This document shows, in pieces, positions 7,261-16,299 of a stretch of 21,155 nucleotides of DNA; the stretch's first letter is position 1, and each line of letters opens with the position of its first letter. Both the position numbers and the translations under genes were made by a program. This stretch comes from an uncultured Lysobacteraceae bacterium. Its GTDB lineage: Bacteria; Pseudomonadota; Gammaproteobacteria; Xanthomonadales; Rhodanobacteraceae. The DNA is taken from positions 1 through 21,155 of the forward strand of contig CAMLSI010000022.1 of the NCBI GenBank assembly GCA_946482585.1, read 5' to 3'. Under the pieces are notes generated by a model. The model was not told the origin of the DNA, made no database searches, and saw nothing but the letters and a program-made list of their open reading frames with translations.

Positions 7261-8649
7261 TCAGCGCGCGCGTGCCATCTCCCGTGCGGCATCGAACAGT
7301 TCGCGCAGCGCCGCGTCCGTCGTCGTGGTGACGTTGTAGCGCATGAAGCGGCTCGCGCGCTGGGTCGGCGAGAACAGACTGCCGGGCGCGACGAGCAGAC
7401 CGCGTTCGCGGCCGCGCAGCGCGAGTTCGTTCGTGTCGCAGGCCATGTCGATCCAGGCGAACAGGCCGTGTTCGGGGCGCCCGTAGATGGCGAAGCCCTC
7501 GCGGTCGAGCCATCCGAGCGCTTCGCGCCGGTGCGCATGCAGGCGCTCGCGCAGTGCGGCGACGTGCTTTCCGTAGCGACCGTTCGCCAGGAGTTTGTGC
7601 AGCGCGCGCTCGTTGACTTCGGGGGTCGTGTGGCCGATCAGGACCTTCGTATCGGCGAATGCCTGCGCCAGACTCTCGCGGCAGGCCAGATAGCCGACGC
7701 GCAGGTTCGCCGCGAGCGTTTTCGAATAGCCGCCCACGTAGATCACGCGATCGAGCCCGTCACGCGCCGCGAGGCGCGGCAGTGCGGGATCGCAGAGATC
7801 GGCGTAGGCGTCGTCCTCGACGACGTGGAAATCGTGGATGGCCGCGAGCTTCGCGATGCGTTCGACGGTCGCTGCGTCGAGTGCGAGACCGATCGGGTTC
7901 TGCGCGACGCCGTTGATCAGCAACAGTCGCGGTCGCGTCTCTCGTGCGATCGCGTCGAGCGCGACGAGGTCGGGGCCGCCGGTCGTGCACGGCACGCCGA
8001 TCACGCGCGCGCCACGCAGTGCCAGCATGCCGAGCGCACCGAACCACGACGGTTCGAGCACCAGTACCGTGTCGCCCGGGACGGTCAGCGTCTGCAGCAC
8101 CAGGTGTATCGCGTGCGTGATGCCGGTCGTCAGCACGATCTGTTCTGCATGCGCGACGATGCCGAATGCGCCGAGCCGGCGCGCGAGCACCTCGCGCAGC
8201 GGCGCGAAGCCCTGCGCAGTGCCGCCTTCGAGCAGGCGTCCCGCGCCTTCGCGGCCGATCGCGCGCAGGCTCGCGCCGAGCGCGTCGCCGTCGAGCCAGG
8301 CGGCCGGCAGCACGCCCAGTCCGGGACCGTGCGCGGCGCGCCCGCTGTCGAGCATCTGCTGCATCAGCCACTTCAGGTCGATCTGCGACGGCGGCAAGAC
8401 TGCGCGCGAAGAGGGCGGCGCGACGTCGCGCACGTAGTAGCCCGCGCCGCGCCGCGGCTCGATCAGCCCGGCCGCGGCCAGGCGCTCGTAGGCTTCCGCG
8501 GCGGTGAACGGCGAAACGCCGAGCAGACGCGCGACGGCGCGAATCGAGGGTATGCGTGCGCCGGTGCGAAACACGCGTCCCTCGATCCGCGTTCGCAGCC
8601 AATCCATGCAGGCCTCGACGCGGGAAGCGCGCTGCGGATCCGTGTTCAT
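7261..8649 (-). CDS. MocR/GabR-type regulator: GntR winged helix fused to PLP aminotransferase fold
   Basis: This encodes 462 residues with the start at the ATG at 8649 (MNTDPQRASRVEACMDWL). Residues about 10-75 are a GntR winged helix: FRTGARIPSIRAVARLLGVS, then TAAEAYERLAAAGLIEPRRG and GYYVRD. A linker leads into a fold-type I aminotransferase domain with LTTGITHAIHLVLQTL, EPSWFGALGML, VVEDDAYADL and YVGGYSKTLAANLRVGYL, where Lys310 should form the Schiff base with pyridoxal phosphate. MocR proteins use PLP, often as an aldimine with an effector, to switch transcription. An in-frame ATG at 8709 would add 20 residues but would place the paired repeats at 8657-8701 inside the coding region, so the shorter start is preferred. 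It may autoregulate and control the hydrolase downstream. Confidence 0.9.
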   Translation of the reverse strand: MNTDPQRASRVEACMDWLRTRIEGRVFRTGARIPSIRAVARLLGVSPFTAAEAYERLAAAGLIEPRRGAGYYVRDVAPPSSRAVLPPSQIDLKWLMQQMLDSGRAAHGPGLGVLPAAWLDGDALGASLRAIGREGAGRLLEGGTAQGFAPLREVLARRLGAFGIVAHAEQIVLTTGITHAIHLVLQTLTVPGDTVLVLEPSWFGALGMLALRGARVIGVPCTTGGPDLVALDAIARETRPRLLLINGVAQNPIGLALDAATVERIAKLAAIHDFHVVEDDAYADLCDPALPRLAARDGLDRVIYVGGYSKTLAANLRVGYLACRESLAQAFADTKVLIGHTTPEVNERALHKLLANGRYGKHVAALRERLHAHRREALGWLDREGFAIYGRPEHGLFAWIDMACDTNELALRGRERGLLVAPGSLFSPTQRASRFMRYNVTTTTDAALRELFDAAREMARAR

Positions 8650-8656
8650 TCGCTCG

Positions 8657-8701
8657 ACTGTACTGACCGGTTCGATCCGAAGTGTATCGGTACTGTACTG
8701 A
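8657..8701. promoter_or_regulatory. Paired 10-bp direct repeat, candidate MocR operator/promoter
   Basis: ACTGTACTGA occurs twice, identically, at 8657-8666 and 8692-8701 (35 bp start to start). Both copies lie directly upstream of the MocR start in the divergent region facing the S41-like gene. The segment is AT-richer than its surroundings. MocR/GabR regulators are known to bind widely spaced direct repeats in the promoter of their own gene, which fits. Binding itself is inference. Confidence 0.5.
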
Positions 8702-8850
8702 TGTTCCATCGTACGCTGAGCACTCGGTTCACGTCCGGAGCCTGGGCCGATTGCCGCGCTCTCGGCGCATTCGCTGCGGCGATGGCGCCGGGTCCCGCCG
8801 GATGCGCTGCGGCGATACCGGCCGCGGCGCTCGAACCTTCTCCGTGACCA

Positions 8851-10203
8851 GTGAGAAAAACGATGCACTCATCCGCAGTACTGCTCCTTTTCCTCTGCCT
8901 CGGTTTCACGAGGACCGCAGGCGCCGCTGACGCGGTGCGCGTGGCGCAGCTCGCCGACCTCGCTGTGGTACGCGACGAATACCTGCCGAAAGAACTCGCC
9001 TACACGCCAGCGACGCGCGCGCTCGCGCTCGCGAAGTTGCGCGAGCTCGAAGCGCGCGCCGGTACCTTGTCGGACGCCGGCTTGCTCGTCGGTCTCGCGC
9101 AGATCGGCGCGCTGACCGACAACGCGCACAGCGGCGTGCGCTATCGCGATCCGCGTGCGCTGCCGGCCGCGCGCCTGCCGCTTCGGCTGCTCTGGTTCCC
9201 CGACGCGCTCATCATCGCGCGCGCCACCGGCGAGGCGGCGGATCTGGCCGGTGCGCGCGTGCTCGCGATCGAAGGGCTGGCGCCCGATGCGCTGTACGAA
9301 CGCACAAAATCCCTGCAGGGCGGCAGCGAGATCAATCGCAGGAAACACGTGCCTGCGCTGATCGAATCGCTCGGCATTCTGCACGCGCTCGGTGTCGCGA
9401 AGGCGCCCGATCGGATCGCGCTGAAGGTGAAGCTCGCATCGGGCAAGGTCATCGATCGCGTCGTGACGATGGTCGCGAACGATGCCGTGTCGCCGACCGC
9501 CGAGGGTGAGCGACTGTGGTTGCCGGAACCCGTCGCCGGCGAAGTGAAATGGAAAACGGCGATCACTGCCGATGCGTTGCCAACCTATCTCGCCGACGCC
9601 GCACTGCCGTTTCGCACCGTGCCGATGGCGGACCTCGACGCGCTGTATGTCCAGTTCCGCTCGAACGAAGACGAGGATGGTCATCCGATCGCCGAGTTCA
9701 TCGCGCGGGCCGAGGCGGAAATCGCCGCGCGCAAACCCCGTAACCTGATCCTCGACCTGCGCTTCGATGTCGGCGGCAATCTGCTGACGACGCTCGCGTT
9801 CATGCGCACGCTGCCGTCGAAGGCCGAGGGGCGCACGTATCTGCTCGTCGGCAACTACACCTACTCGGCCGGCATCATCTCGGCGGCGGCGGTGAAGAAG
9901 GGCGGCGGCGACAAGGTCACCGTGGTCGGCGACGAACTCGGCGACCGGCTCGCGTTCTGGTCCGAGGGCGACCGCGTGTCGTTGCCGCACTCGCACCTGG
10001 GCATGCGCTACACCAACGGAACGTTCGATCTGAAGAGCGGCTGTGCCGCAGTGCCGCAATGCCTGGACCATCTGGTCGACGTGAACCTCGTCTCGATCGC
10101 GCCGCAGATCGCCGCGCCGTTGACGAGCACCGCGTATTTCGCCAAGCGCGATCCCGCGCTCGACGCGGTTCGCAACGACATCGCGCGATCGCGCGGCGAA
10201 TGA
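8851..10203 (+). CDS. Exported S41 peptidase-like protein
   Basis: This encodes 450 residues from a GTG at 8851 (MRKTMHSSAVLLL). An ATG at 8863 would give 446, but the GTG start supplies the positive charges of a signal peptide, which ends near TAGAAD. The protein is therefore exported, probably to the periplasm. The C-terminal half matches the S41/C-terminal-processing-peptidase fold: LYVQFRSNEDED, LILDLRFDVGGNL, YLLVGNYTYSAGIISAAAV (candidate nucleophile Ser339) and VTVVGDELGD. I see no PDZ domain. The basic residue that normally follows the serine by about 25 positions is not evident (glycine/aspartate there), so activity is uncertain. A closing pair of cysteines (SGCAAVPQCLD) could form a disulfide. 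The gene diverges from the MocR gene. Confidence 0.78.
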   Translation: MRKTMHSSAVLLLFLCLGFTRTAGAADAVRVAQLADLAVVRDEYLPKELAYTPATRALALAKLRELEARAGTLSDAGLLVGLAQIGALTDNAHSGVRYRDPRALPAARLPLRLLWFPDALIIARATGEAADLAGARVLAIEGLAPDALYERTKSLQGGSEINRRKHVPALIESLGILHALGVAKAPDRIALKVKLASGKVIDRVVTMVANDAVSPTAEGERLWLPEPVAGEVKWKTAITADALPTYLADAALPFRTVPMADLDALYVQFRSNEDEDGHPIAEFIARAEAEIAARKPRNLILDLRFDVGGNLLTTLAFMRTLPSKAEGRTYLLVGNYTYSAGIISAAAVKKGGGDKVTVVGDELGDRLAFWSEGDRVSLPHSHLGMRYTNGTFDLKSGCAAVPQCLDHLVDVNLVSIAPQIAAPLTSTAYFAKRDPALDAVRNDIARSRGE

Positions 10204-10313
10204 CGCGGCGTTCCGACGCTTCGTCGCCGCGGCGCGATGTCACACCCGGCGGTGTGCCCGGTCGGCCGTGCTACGGTCACGCGGCATCGTCCCGATGCGC
10301 GGGGATGCTCGCG

Positions 10314-10679
10314 ATGAACCCGTATCTCGTCGCCGCCGTCGCGCTGGCCGCGCTCGTCGGCATGATTCATTCCGTGCTCGGAGAAATCCTGATCTTCCGC
10401 CGCCTGCCGCCGGACGACGGTGCCTCGCGCCGTTGCCGGCGGCCGTTCGACATTCTCTGGGCGACCTGGCACATCGCCAGCGTGATGGGCTGGGCATTCG
10501 CCGTCGTGCTCTGGAAGCTCGCGGCGATGCATGAGCCGTCGCCGCTCCGCGGATTCCTGCTGCTCGCCATCGCGTCGGCGTATGCCGTCAGCGGTCTGCT
10601 CGTGCTGACCGGAACGCGTGGACGACATCCTGGCTGGATCGGGCTTTTCGGCGTCGCGCTGTTGATCGGGTTCGCCTAG
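10314..10679 (+). CDS. Small four-helix integral membrane protein, unknown function
   Basis: This encodes 121 residues. The ATG at 10314 is preceded by CGGGGA at suitable spacing; an ATG at 10305 is an alternative. There are four hydrophobic segments: residues about 4-26 ([19 protein letters not shown]), 45-68 ([20 protein letters not shown]), 79-100 ([19 protein letters not shown]) and 107-121 ([14 protein letters not shown]). The first helix contains a histidine (GMIHS) and the second a TWHIAS motif. I recognise no named family, but the pattern resembles hypothetical inner-membrane proteins seen in Xanthomonadales. It lies 110 bp after the S41-like gene on the same strand; whether they are co-transcribed is unclear. 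Confidence 0.75.
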   Translation: MNPYLVAAVALAALVGMIHSVLGEILIFRRLPPDDGASRRCRRPFDILWATWHIASVMGWAFAVVLWKLAAMHEPSPLRGFLLLAIASAYAVSGLLVLTGTRGRHPGWIGLFGVALLIGFA

Positions 10680-10777
10680 CGGTCCGATCCGCGCTGCGGA
10701 TGCCGGACGCGAGCGGGCATCGTGCGGACCGCATGGTCGGCGATGTCGCAAATCCGGCCCGCCTGCGCGCCGTCGGA

Positions 10778-10806
10778 TTGACGCGAAGTGGACAATGCGC
10801 TCTCAT
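10778..10806 (+). promoter_or_regulatory. Candidate sigma-70 promoter of the hybrid kinase
   Basis: TTGACG (10778-10783, five of six to consensus) is followed after 17 bp by TCTCAT (10801-10806, four of six). It lies about 85 bp upstream of the kinase start and downstream of the membrane-protein stop. In such GC-rich DNA a good -35 box with correct spacing is notable, but the -10 is weak. Confidence 0.35.
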
Positions 10807-10891
10807 GCACATGGCGTGGAGAAGCATCCCGGCGACGATTCGGCTGGACTCCCGGGCGGCGACTTCGACGGCAAGTGGCTGGGGAGGTCGC

Positions 10892-13621
10892 ATGGCAACA
10901 TCGGGCGATACGCCGGATTTCCGCCTGATCTTCGAGGCAGCGCCGGGGCTCTATCTCGTCCTGACGCCGGAGCTCCATATCGTTGCGGTCAGCGACGCCT
11001 ACCTGCGCGCCACGAAGACCGGTCGCGAGGCGATCCTGGGCCGTCACCTGTTCGAGGTCTTTCCCGACAATCCGGATGACCCGCAGGCCAGCGGCATGCG
11101 CAACCTGCGCATCTCGCTGGAGCGCGTCCTGGCCGACCGCGTGCCCGATGCCATGGCGGTGCAGAAGTACGACATCCGCAAGCCCGAGTCGGAAGGCGGC
11201 GGCTTCGAGGAACGCTACTGGAGCCCGGTCAATACGCCGGTGCTCGATGCCGACGGTTCGGTGCACTACATCATTCATCGCGTCGAAGACGTCACCGAAT
11301 TCGTGCGCGCGCGCCAGCACGGCAGGGAGCAGGCGCAGCTCGCCGAATCGCTGCGCGAGCGGGCCGAGCAATTCGAGGCCGAGATCTTCCAGCGCGCCGC
11401 GGAAGTCCAGGAGGCCAACCGGCGCCTGGAGTCGGCGAACCAGGAACTGTCGCGGCTGTATGCGGCGACCAAGGAGCTGGACGAGCTCAAGACGCGCCTG
11501 TTTTCGAACATCAGCCACGAGCTGCGCACGCCGCTGACCCTGATCCTGGGGCCGGCCGAATGGCTGCTCGGCTGTGCGGGGCTGGATGCGGAGCAGCGCC
11601 GCTGGCTGGAAACGATCGTCCGCAATGCCCGTGCGCTGCTGCGTCATGTGAACGACCTGCTCGACGTCGCCAAGCTCGAAGCCGGCAAGATGACCGTGCG
11701 CTACGACGATGTCGACCTCGTTCACCTGACGCGATTGACGGCGGCCTACTTCGAGTCGCTGGCCCGGGAGCGCCGCATCGACTTCCGGGTCGATACGCCC
11801 GAAAGCCTGCGGGTGCAGACCGACGTCGAGAAGATCCAGCGTGTGCTCGTGAACCTGCTGGCCAATGCGTTCAAGTTCACGCCGGACGCGGGCCACATCC
11901 ACCTGCATCTGCGGTGCGAAGGGGGGCAGGGCCTTTTCGGCGTGGACGATTCGGGGCCCGGCGTGCCGCCTGACTTGCGCGAGGCCATCTTCGAACCGTT
12001 CCGTCAGGCCGAGCACGCATCGACACGACGCCACGGCGGTACCGGCCTCGGCCTGGCCATCGTGCGGGAATTTCTCGGTCTGCTGGATGGCACGATCGAG
12101 GTCGGCGAGTCCGCGCTCGGCGGCGCCGCCTTCCGCGTGGCCTTTCCGCTCACGAAGATCGCCGAGACGGAAACCGATTCCGATGCGGATGCCGAAGTGC
12201 TGCCCGTCACGTCCGTCTCGGTGGAGGAATACCTGCATCCGCTCTCGAGCCTCGGCAATGGCACTGCCCGCGAGGCCGACAATCCCGACATGCGCGCGCT
12301 GCCGCTGGTCCTCGTCGTCGAGGACAACCGCGAAATGCATCATTTCATCCGCGAATCGCTGCCGCCGCAGATGCGCACGATCGGCGCTTTCTCGGGACGC
12401 GAAGGCGTGGACGTCGCGGTCGCGTCGCGACCCGACCTCATCATCAGCGACGTGATGATGCCGGACATGAGCGGCGACGAACTGGTCCATGCGCTTCGTT
12501 CGATGAACGAATTCGACAACGTCCCGATCATCCTGCTCACCGCCAAGGCCGACGACGAACTCAAGGTGCGCATGCTGCGCGGCGGCGCGCAGGACTTCCT
12601 GACCAAGCCCTTCCTCGTCGCCGAGCTGATTGCACGCGCGACCAATCAACTGGCCATCTCGCATACCCGGCGGATTCTCCAGGCCGAGCTGGCCACGAGC
12701 GAGGCGGACGTATCCGGGCTCGCCAAGGAATTGGCGCAGCGCAAACGCACCCTCGAGCTCACGCTGGCCGAGCTGCGCGAACGCGACGCGGCCCTGGCAA
12801 GATTGAACGAGGAGCTCGAGCGGCGCGTCGTCGAGCGCACCGATCAGCTGGTCGCGGCCAATCGGGATCTGGAAATCTTTTCCTATTCCGTGTCGCACGA
12901 ATTGCGCGCGCCGGTCCGGCACCTGATCGGGTTCAGCAAGATCCTGAAGGATCGCCACAGTCACCGGTTCGATGACGAGTCGCGGCCCTTTCTCGACTAC
13001 ATCGCCAACGGCGCGCGCCGCATGAGCGACCTCATGGATGCTCTGCTCTCCCTGGGACGCGTCAACCGCGCCGATCTGGCCTGCGGCGACGTTGATCTGG
13101 GCGCACTCGTGGCTCAGGTGCGCGACGAACTCGCGAATGAATCCGCGGGCCGCCGCATCGAGTGGGACGTCGGCGAGCTGCCGCGCGTGCACGCCGACCG
13201 GCGCCTGCTGAAAGTGGTGATGTCCAATCTTCTGTTGAATGCGATCAAGTACACGAAGAACCGGGACACCGCACGGATCGGTGTCGGTCATGCACGCTCG
13301 GATCAAGACGGTGGCGGGCACATCTGGGTCCGCGACAACGGCGTCGGATTCGATCCGCGTCATGCGGACAAGCTGTTCGGCATCTTTCGCCGACTGCACA
13401 GCCAGGACGAATACGAAGGGTCTGGCCTGGGGCTGGCGACGGTTCATCGCATCATCCAGAAGCACCACGGTCGCATATGGGCCGAGTCCCGGCCGGGGGA
13501 GGGGGCGACCTTCTGTTTCACGCTCGGAGAGCGCGAGTCCGAGGCTGCGTCGATGCCGTCGGGCACCGCCGACGATTTTCGCGGCGCCGCGCCTCGGCAG
13601 ACCGACATGGTCCGGCATTGA
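10892..13621 (+). CDS. Hybrid sensor kinase with PAS-HisKA-HATPase-REC-HisKA-HATPase architecture
   Basis: This encodes 909 residues from an ATG preceded by GGGGAGG at 10881-10887, a very strong ribosome site; open frame upstream is ignored. Residues 1-130 form a PAS-like domain ([20 protein letters not shown]). A coiled coil follows, then HisKA 1 with [10 protein letters not shown] (His209) and an ATPase domain with [17 protein letters not shown] and [11 protein letters not shown] receiver domain follows ([10 protein letters not shown], phospho-acceptor Asp520 in [15 protein letters not shown]). A heptad-rich coiled coil at about 590-665 leads to HisKA 2 with [15 protein letters not shown] (His669) and a second ATPase domain ([27 protein letters not shown]). 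No transmembrane helix is present, so it senses a cytoplasmic signal. No separate response regulator is nearby. Both kinase modules keep their key motifs. Confidence 0.92.
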   Translation: MATSGDTPDFRLIFEAAPGLYLVLTPELHIVAVSDAYLRATKTGREAILGRHLFEVFPDNPDDPQASGMRNLRISLERVLADRVPDAMAVQKYDIRKPESEGGGFEERYWSPVNTPVLDADGSVHYIIHRVEDVTEFVRARQHGREQAQLAESLRERAEQFEAEIFQRAAEVQEANRRLESANQELSRLYAATKELDELKTRLFSNISHELRTPLTLILGPAEWLLGCAGLDAEQRRWLETIVRNARALLRHVNDLLDVAKLEAGKMTVRYDDVDLVHLTRLTAAYFESLARERRIDFRVDTPESLRVQTDVEKIQRVLVNLLANAFKFTPDAGHIHLHLRCEGGQGLFGVDDSGPGVPPDLREAIFEPFRQAEHASTRRHGGTGLGLAIVREFLGLLDGTIEVGESALGGAAFRVAFPLTKIAETETDSDADAEVLPVTSVSVEEYLHPLSSLGNGTAREADNPDMRALPLVLVVEDNREMHHFIRESLPPQMRTIGAFSGREGVDVAVASRPDLIISDVMMPDMSGDELVHALRSMNEFDNVPIILLTAKADDELKVRMLRGGAQDFLTKPFLVAELIARATNQLAISHTRRILQAELATSEADVSGLAKELAQRKRTLELTLAELRERDAALARLNEELERRVVERTDQLVAANRDLEIFSYSVSHELRAPVRHLIGFSKILKDRHSHRFDDESRPFLDYIANGARRMSDLMDALLSLGRVNRADLACGDVDLGALVAQVRDELANESAGRRIEWDVGELPRVHADRRLLKVVMSNLLLNAIKYTKNRDTARIGVGHARSDQDGGGHIWVRDNGVGFDPRHADKLFGIFRRLHSQDEYEGSGLGLATVHRIIQKHHGRIWAESRPGEGATFCFTLGERESEAASMPSGTADDFRGAAPRQTDMVRH

Positions 13622-13861
13622 GCGTTCCTGCTGCGCGGGGTTCCATCGTCGGAAATCCGGAAGCGGCGAGTGCCGGGCGAGAGCACTGCACCGGAGCGGT
13701 TCTCGCGGTTCCTGCCGCCGCGATCCGGCACAGCCGCAGCGCGGCTTCGGCGTACCTGGACGCGCTGCCGGCGTCCGTGCAACGCGGGAACGCCACGAGT
13801 CCGCCGGGTGAGATCCGGGACGATACGGACTTATTTCGCTGCCACGGTGTCGGTAGGTTGG

Positions 13862-14167
13862 CTAGTGGAGATGCACCGCCAGCCATAGAGCGCCGTTCGA
13901 GACGTGCCGGACCGTATGCGGCGTGCCGGCAGGAAGGAACAGATAGTCCCCGGAGCGCAGCGCGAACGTCTTGCCGGCGACCTCGAGAGTCGCCTCTCCC
14001 TGGAGCATCACAACCCACTCATCTTGCGTCTGCACGTACTCGGCCGGAGTGATGGCTGCGGAGCTCACGATCCGCTCGACGACGAGATTCCTGTGAGCGA
14101 GCAGCGTCTCGAAGCGTTCCCCGTCGGCAGGAGCGTCGGCGTCGACGAACAAGTTTCCGGTTCGCAT
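13862..14167 (-). CDS. Small cupin-domain protein
   Basis: This encodes 101 residues from an ATG at 14167 (MRTGNLFVDADAPADGERF), where homology begins; an ATG at 14248 in frame adds 27 residues of low-quality sequence. It is a single cupin barrel. The first motif lies around residues 47-62 (TQDEWVVMLQGEATLEV) and the second is LPAGTPHTV with His84, the likely metal ligand. The usual first-motif His-x-His is replaced by QDEW, as in many small cupins of this type, so metal binding may be weak. The function is unknown. The gene follows the GNAT gene on the same strand with 110 bp between them and converges on the hybrid kinase gene. Confidence 0.85.
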   Translation of the reverse strand: MRTGNLFVDADAPADGERFETLLAHRNLVVERIVSSAAITPAEYVQTQDEWVVMLQGEATLEVAGKTFALRSGDYLFLPAGTPHTVRHVSNGALWLAVHLH

Positions 14168-14277
14168 GCGGCGTGATTCCGATAGCGCGATTGTCGAATC
14201 GATGACGCGTTGCACCGAGTGTGCCGGAGGTGCCGCCGAGGCGACCATCGGAAACTCCCTGACGCAGTCGACATGGA

Positions 14278-14775
14278 TCAGGCCGCATCGCTGCGCAGGC
14301 CGCGGCGGTAAAACCTGGAGTCGACGGACATCACCGGAAAGCCGGCCGGCAGAGCGGATCGGCCGATTTCGGTGAATCGATTCTTCTCGTAGAAGCGATG
14401 CGCGGCAAAAAATTTGTCGGTCGTGCCCAGGAAGATCTCGGTCACTTGCTTGGCGGCTGCCCAAGCGAGAAGCGTGTCGAGCAACCTCTGCGCGACGCCG
14501 TGAACGCTGCCGCGGAACGGCTCGGACACGAACATCTTCCGCAGCGCGGCCTGGCCGTTGCCGATGTCCAGAAGTCCGATGGTTCCAACGATCCGAGCCT
14601 GCGCTTGGGCTACCCAGAAATTGCCGCTGCCTCGCTGATAGAAGGCGGCGATATCGGCGAGGTCGGGTTGCGCATCGAGCGTCACCGGAATCCCGAACTC
14701 GACCTGCTGGATGGGCAGAATGACCGAGACGACGCCATGCGTGTCTTCCGGCGAAAACTCCCGTACGTTCGGCAT
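14278..14775 (-). CDS. GNAT-family N-acetyltransferase
   Basis: This encodes 165 residues from the ATG at 14775, which has GGAAG just upstream; an ATG at 14802 lacks a ribosome site. The GNAT fold is visible as FWVAQAQARIVGTIGLLDI (strands 2-4), ALRKMFVSEPFRGS (motif A strand) and GVAQRLLDTLLAWA (motif A helix), then EIFLGTTDKFFAAHRFYEKNRFTEI (motif B). The acetyl-CoA pyrophosphate loop reads RGSVHGVA instead of the usual Q/RxxGxG/A, a slight departure that could still bind. The substrate, a small molecule or protein amine, cannot be predicted. The gene adjoins the repeat array of the transposon-like unit to its right. Confidence 0.88.
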   Translation of the reverse strand: MPNVREFSPEDTHGVVSVILPIQQVEFGIPVTLDAQPDLADIAAFYQRGSGNFWVAQAQARIVGTIGLLDIGNGQAALRKMFVSEPFRGSVHGVAQRLLDTLLAWAAAKQVTEIFLGTTDKFFAAHRFYEKNRFTEIGRSALPAGFPVMSVDSRFYRRGLRSDAA

Positions 14776-14892
14776 CAGCTTCCGACCCCCGACGAAACCC
14801 ATGGGTTGCAGCCTAGCGCAGAGCGCCGGCGGCGCGAAGCACGAGGGGGTTCGTGCGCCTCAATTTTGAGCGTCTCGAAGAGCGTCTAGGAA

Positions 14893-15005
14893 GAGCGTCT
14901 CGGACACCCAGATTTGAGAGCGTTTGGGGACACCTAGATTTGAAGTGAGAGGAGAGCGTCTCGGACACCCAGATTTGAGAGCGTTTGGGACACCCAGATT
15001 TGAAG
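14893..15005. repeat. Left REP-like array: two 52/53-bp units, four core copies
   Basis: GGACACC(C/T)AGATTTGA occurs at 14902-14917, 14928-14943, 14963-14978 and 14988-15003. The four cores group into two larger units, 14893-14945 and 14954-15005, each starting GAGCGTCTC and ending GATTTGAAG. They differ by one G and one C/T change. Shorter GAGCGTCT pieces precede them from 14868. From 15006 to the transposase stop at 15206 there is no gene; that part holds a GGACTGTCC palindrome (15026-15034) and a duplicated GCTGCCGGAA (15127-15136 and 15141-15150). Confidence 0.85.
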
Positions 15006-15205
15006 AGCACTTAGAAGAGCATTTTGGACTGTCCCGGGGATCGAGCACTTCAGGCCTATGAAGCGGAGGCGCTTTGCAGTTGCGCGGATCGCTGAGAAAT
15101 ACGGGGATGGAAGAAAACTGCAGGCGGCTGCCGGAATACAGCTGCCGGAATGCAAAAGTGCCGCGCGCGCGTTGTCTCCCTTCCGGGCGGTCACGCAGAT
15201 ATGGA

Positions 15206-16156
15206 TCAGCCGAGCCGCGCTGCGAGCCGAATGCCCTTGACCCACCGTTGACCGACGCGTTCGGCGATGGCAATCAGGTCTTGCGTCGAACCCACGGCTC
15301 GGGCCCAGGCGCTGCCGAATCCACGAACGCGCATCGTCCAGCGCTCAGGAGCGTTGTCGATGATCGTGAGTATGGTTGGGGCATTGCCGGCGAATGATCC
15401 TCGCTTGCGCGGTGCCAGGGCGCGTCCCGTCCAGTCGAGGATTTGAAGATAGTCGGCAGTGCTTAGCGGTAAGGCAGAGTGCTGCATGCCGATGATTGCT
15501 CGCAATGGCGCGGCGAGAACGTCGGGCGATGCACGTGCCGTCGTGAGTCGATCATGCGCGCCCGTGTGCGTGGACGTCTCGAGCTGGTCTGTGATGCCGG
15601 CACGGATCGGGTTGAGATCGACATAGGTCATCGCGGCCAGCAATGCGCGCTCGTCACAGAGGAGCTGGCACTTGTAGCGTCCTTCCCAAAAACGACCCTT
15701 GCAATCATCTTCCCGGTTGGCGCGCCGCGCGACCGGCTCAGCCAGGCAACGCATGAACCAGGATAGGTCGCCGAGCCGGGAACGAATCACACCGAGACGC
15801 ACAGGATCGGTCAGGATCCGCTTTCGTTTGAGCTGGACGGCATCGTCGGTTGCTGGAGGAAACAGCCGGACCCAGCGTATGGCGACATCGTCGTCGCTCC
15901 ATGCTGAGACCGCGGCAGGGGAAATCTGCACGACGATGTGCAAGTGGTTGCTCATGATTGCGTAGGCGTGAATCGCAACGGCGAAGCACTCGCCGAGTAG
16001 TCGAAGTCGGTCCTCGACCCAGGTTTTCCGGTGCTCGTAGGAGCGGCCGGTATACTGGTCTTCGCCGCAGAGGAACGCGCGCCGCACACAACGTTGGATG
16101 CAGTGGTAATAGCCTTCGGTGCCGGGTGGAACCAATTGAGCGCGCGCGATCGTCAT
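15206..16156 (-). CDS. REP-associated tyrosine transposase (Y1, HUH superfamily)
   Basis: This encodes 316 residues from an ATG at 16156 (MTIARAQLVPPGTEGYYHCI). The Y1/HUH core is clear. The N-terminal GYYHCIQRCVRRAFLCGED is followed by AYAIMSNHLHIVVQ with the metal-binding His71-x-His73. FWEGRYK comes next, around residue 157, then AAMTYVDLNPIRAGI, where Tyr178 is the likely nucleophile. The C-terminal part (190-316) is longer than in the E. coli type and resembles the longer class found in environmental gammaproteobacteria. Such enzymes cut single-stranded DNA at palindromic REP sequences and are not accompanied by TnpB. The frame is intact and all key residues are present, so the protein may be active. 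Confidence 0.9.
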   Translation of the reverse strand: MTIARAQLVPPGTEGYYHCIQRCVRRAFLCGEDQYTGRSYEHRKTWVEDRLRLLGECFAVAIHAYAIMSNHLHIVVQISPAAVSAWSDDDVAIRWVRLFPPATDDAVQLKRKRILTDPVRLGVIRSRLGDLSWFMRCLAEPVARRANREDDCKGRFWEGRYKCQLLCDERALLAAMTYVDLNPIRAGITDQLETSTHTGAHDRLTTARASPDVLAAPLRAIIGMQHSALPLSTADYLQILDWTGRALAPRKRGSFAGNAPTILTIIDNAPERWTMRVRGFGSAWARAVGSTQDLIAIAERVGQRWVKGIRLAARLG

Positions 16157-16299
16157 AGTTCCAGCATGGCCGATGGAAAGCGCTCGCGCAGCGGGAGAAA
16201 TCCTCGCTTCAGCATCAGAGGATTCTGAATTGCGGGTGTCCTGTTCAAGCCTGCAGTTCAAACCGTGCTGTTCCGGCCGTTCCCAAGCATCAGCGATGC

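Noticed and set aside
10676..13618. 980-codon minus-strand open frame
   Set aside because: It is an antisense shadow of the hybrid kinase, which has every expected motif on the plus strand.
14893..15005. CRISPR or attachment site in the left array
   Set aside because: Core spacing is irregular, the intervening bases are themselves repeated, and the array belongs to a RAYT locus.
15058..15240. 60-codon plus-strand frame beside the transposase
   Set aside because: It lies in the repeat-rich trailer of the RAYT gene, overlaps its stop, and has no recognisable family or ribosome site.
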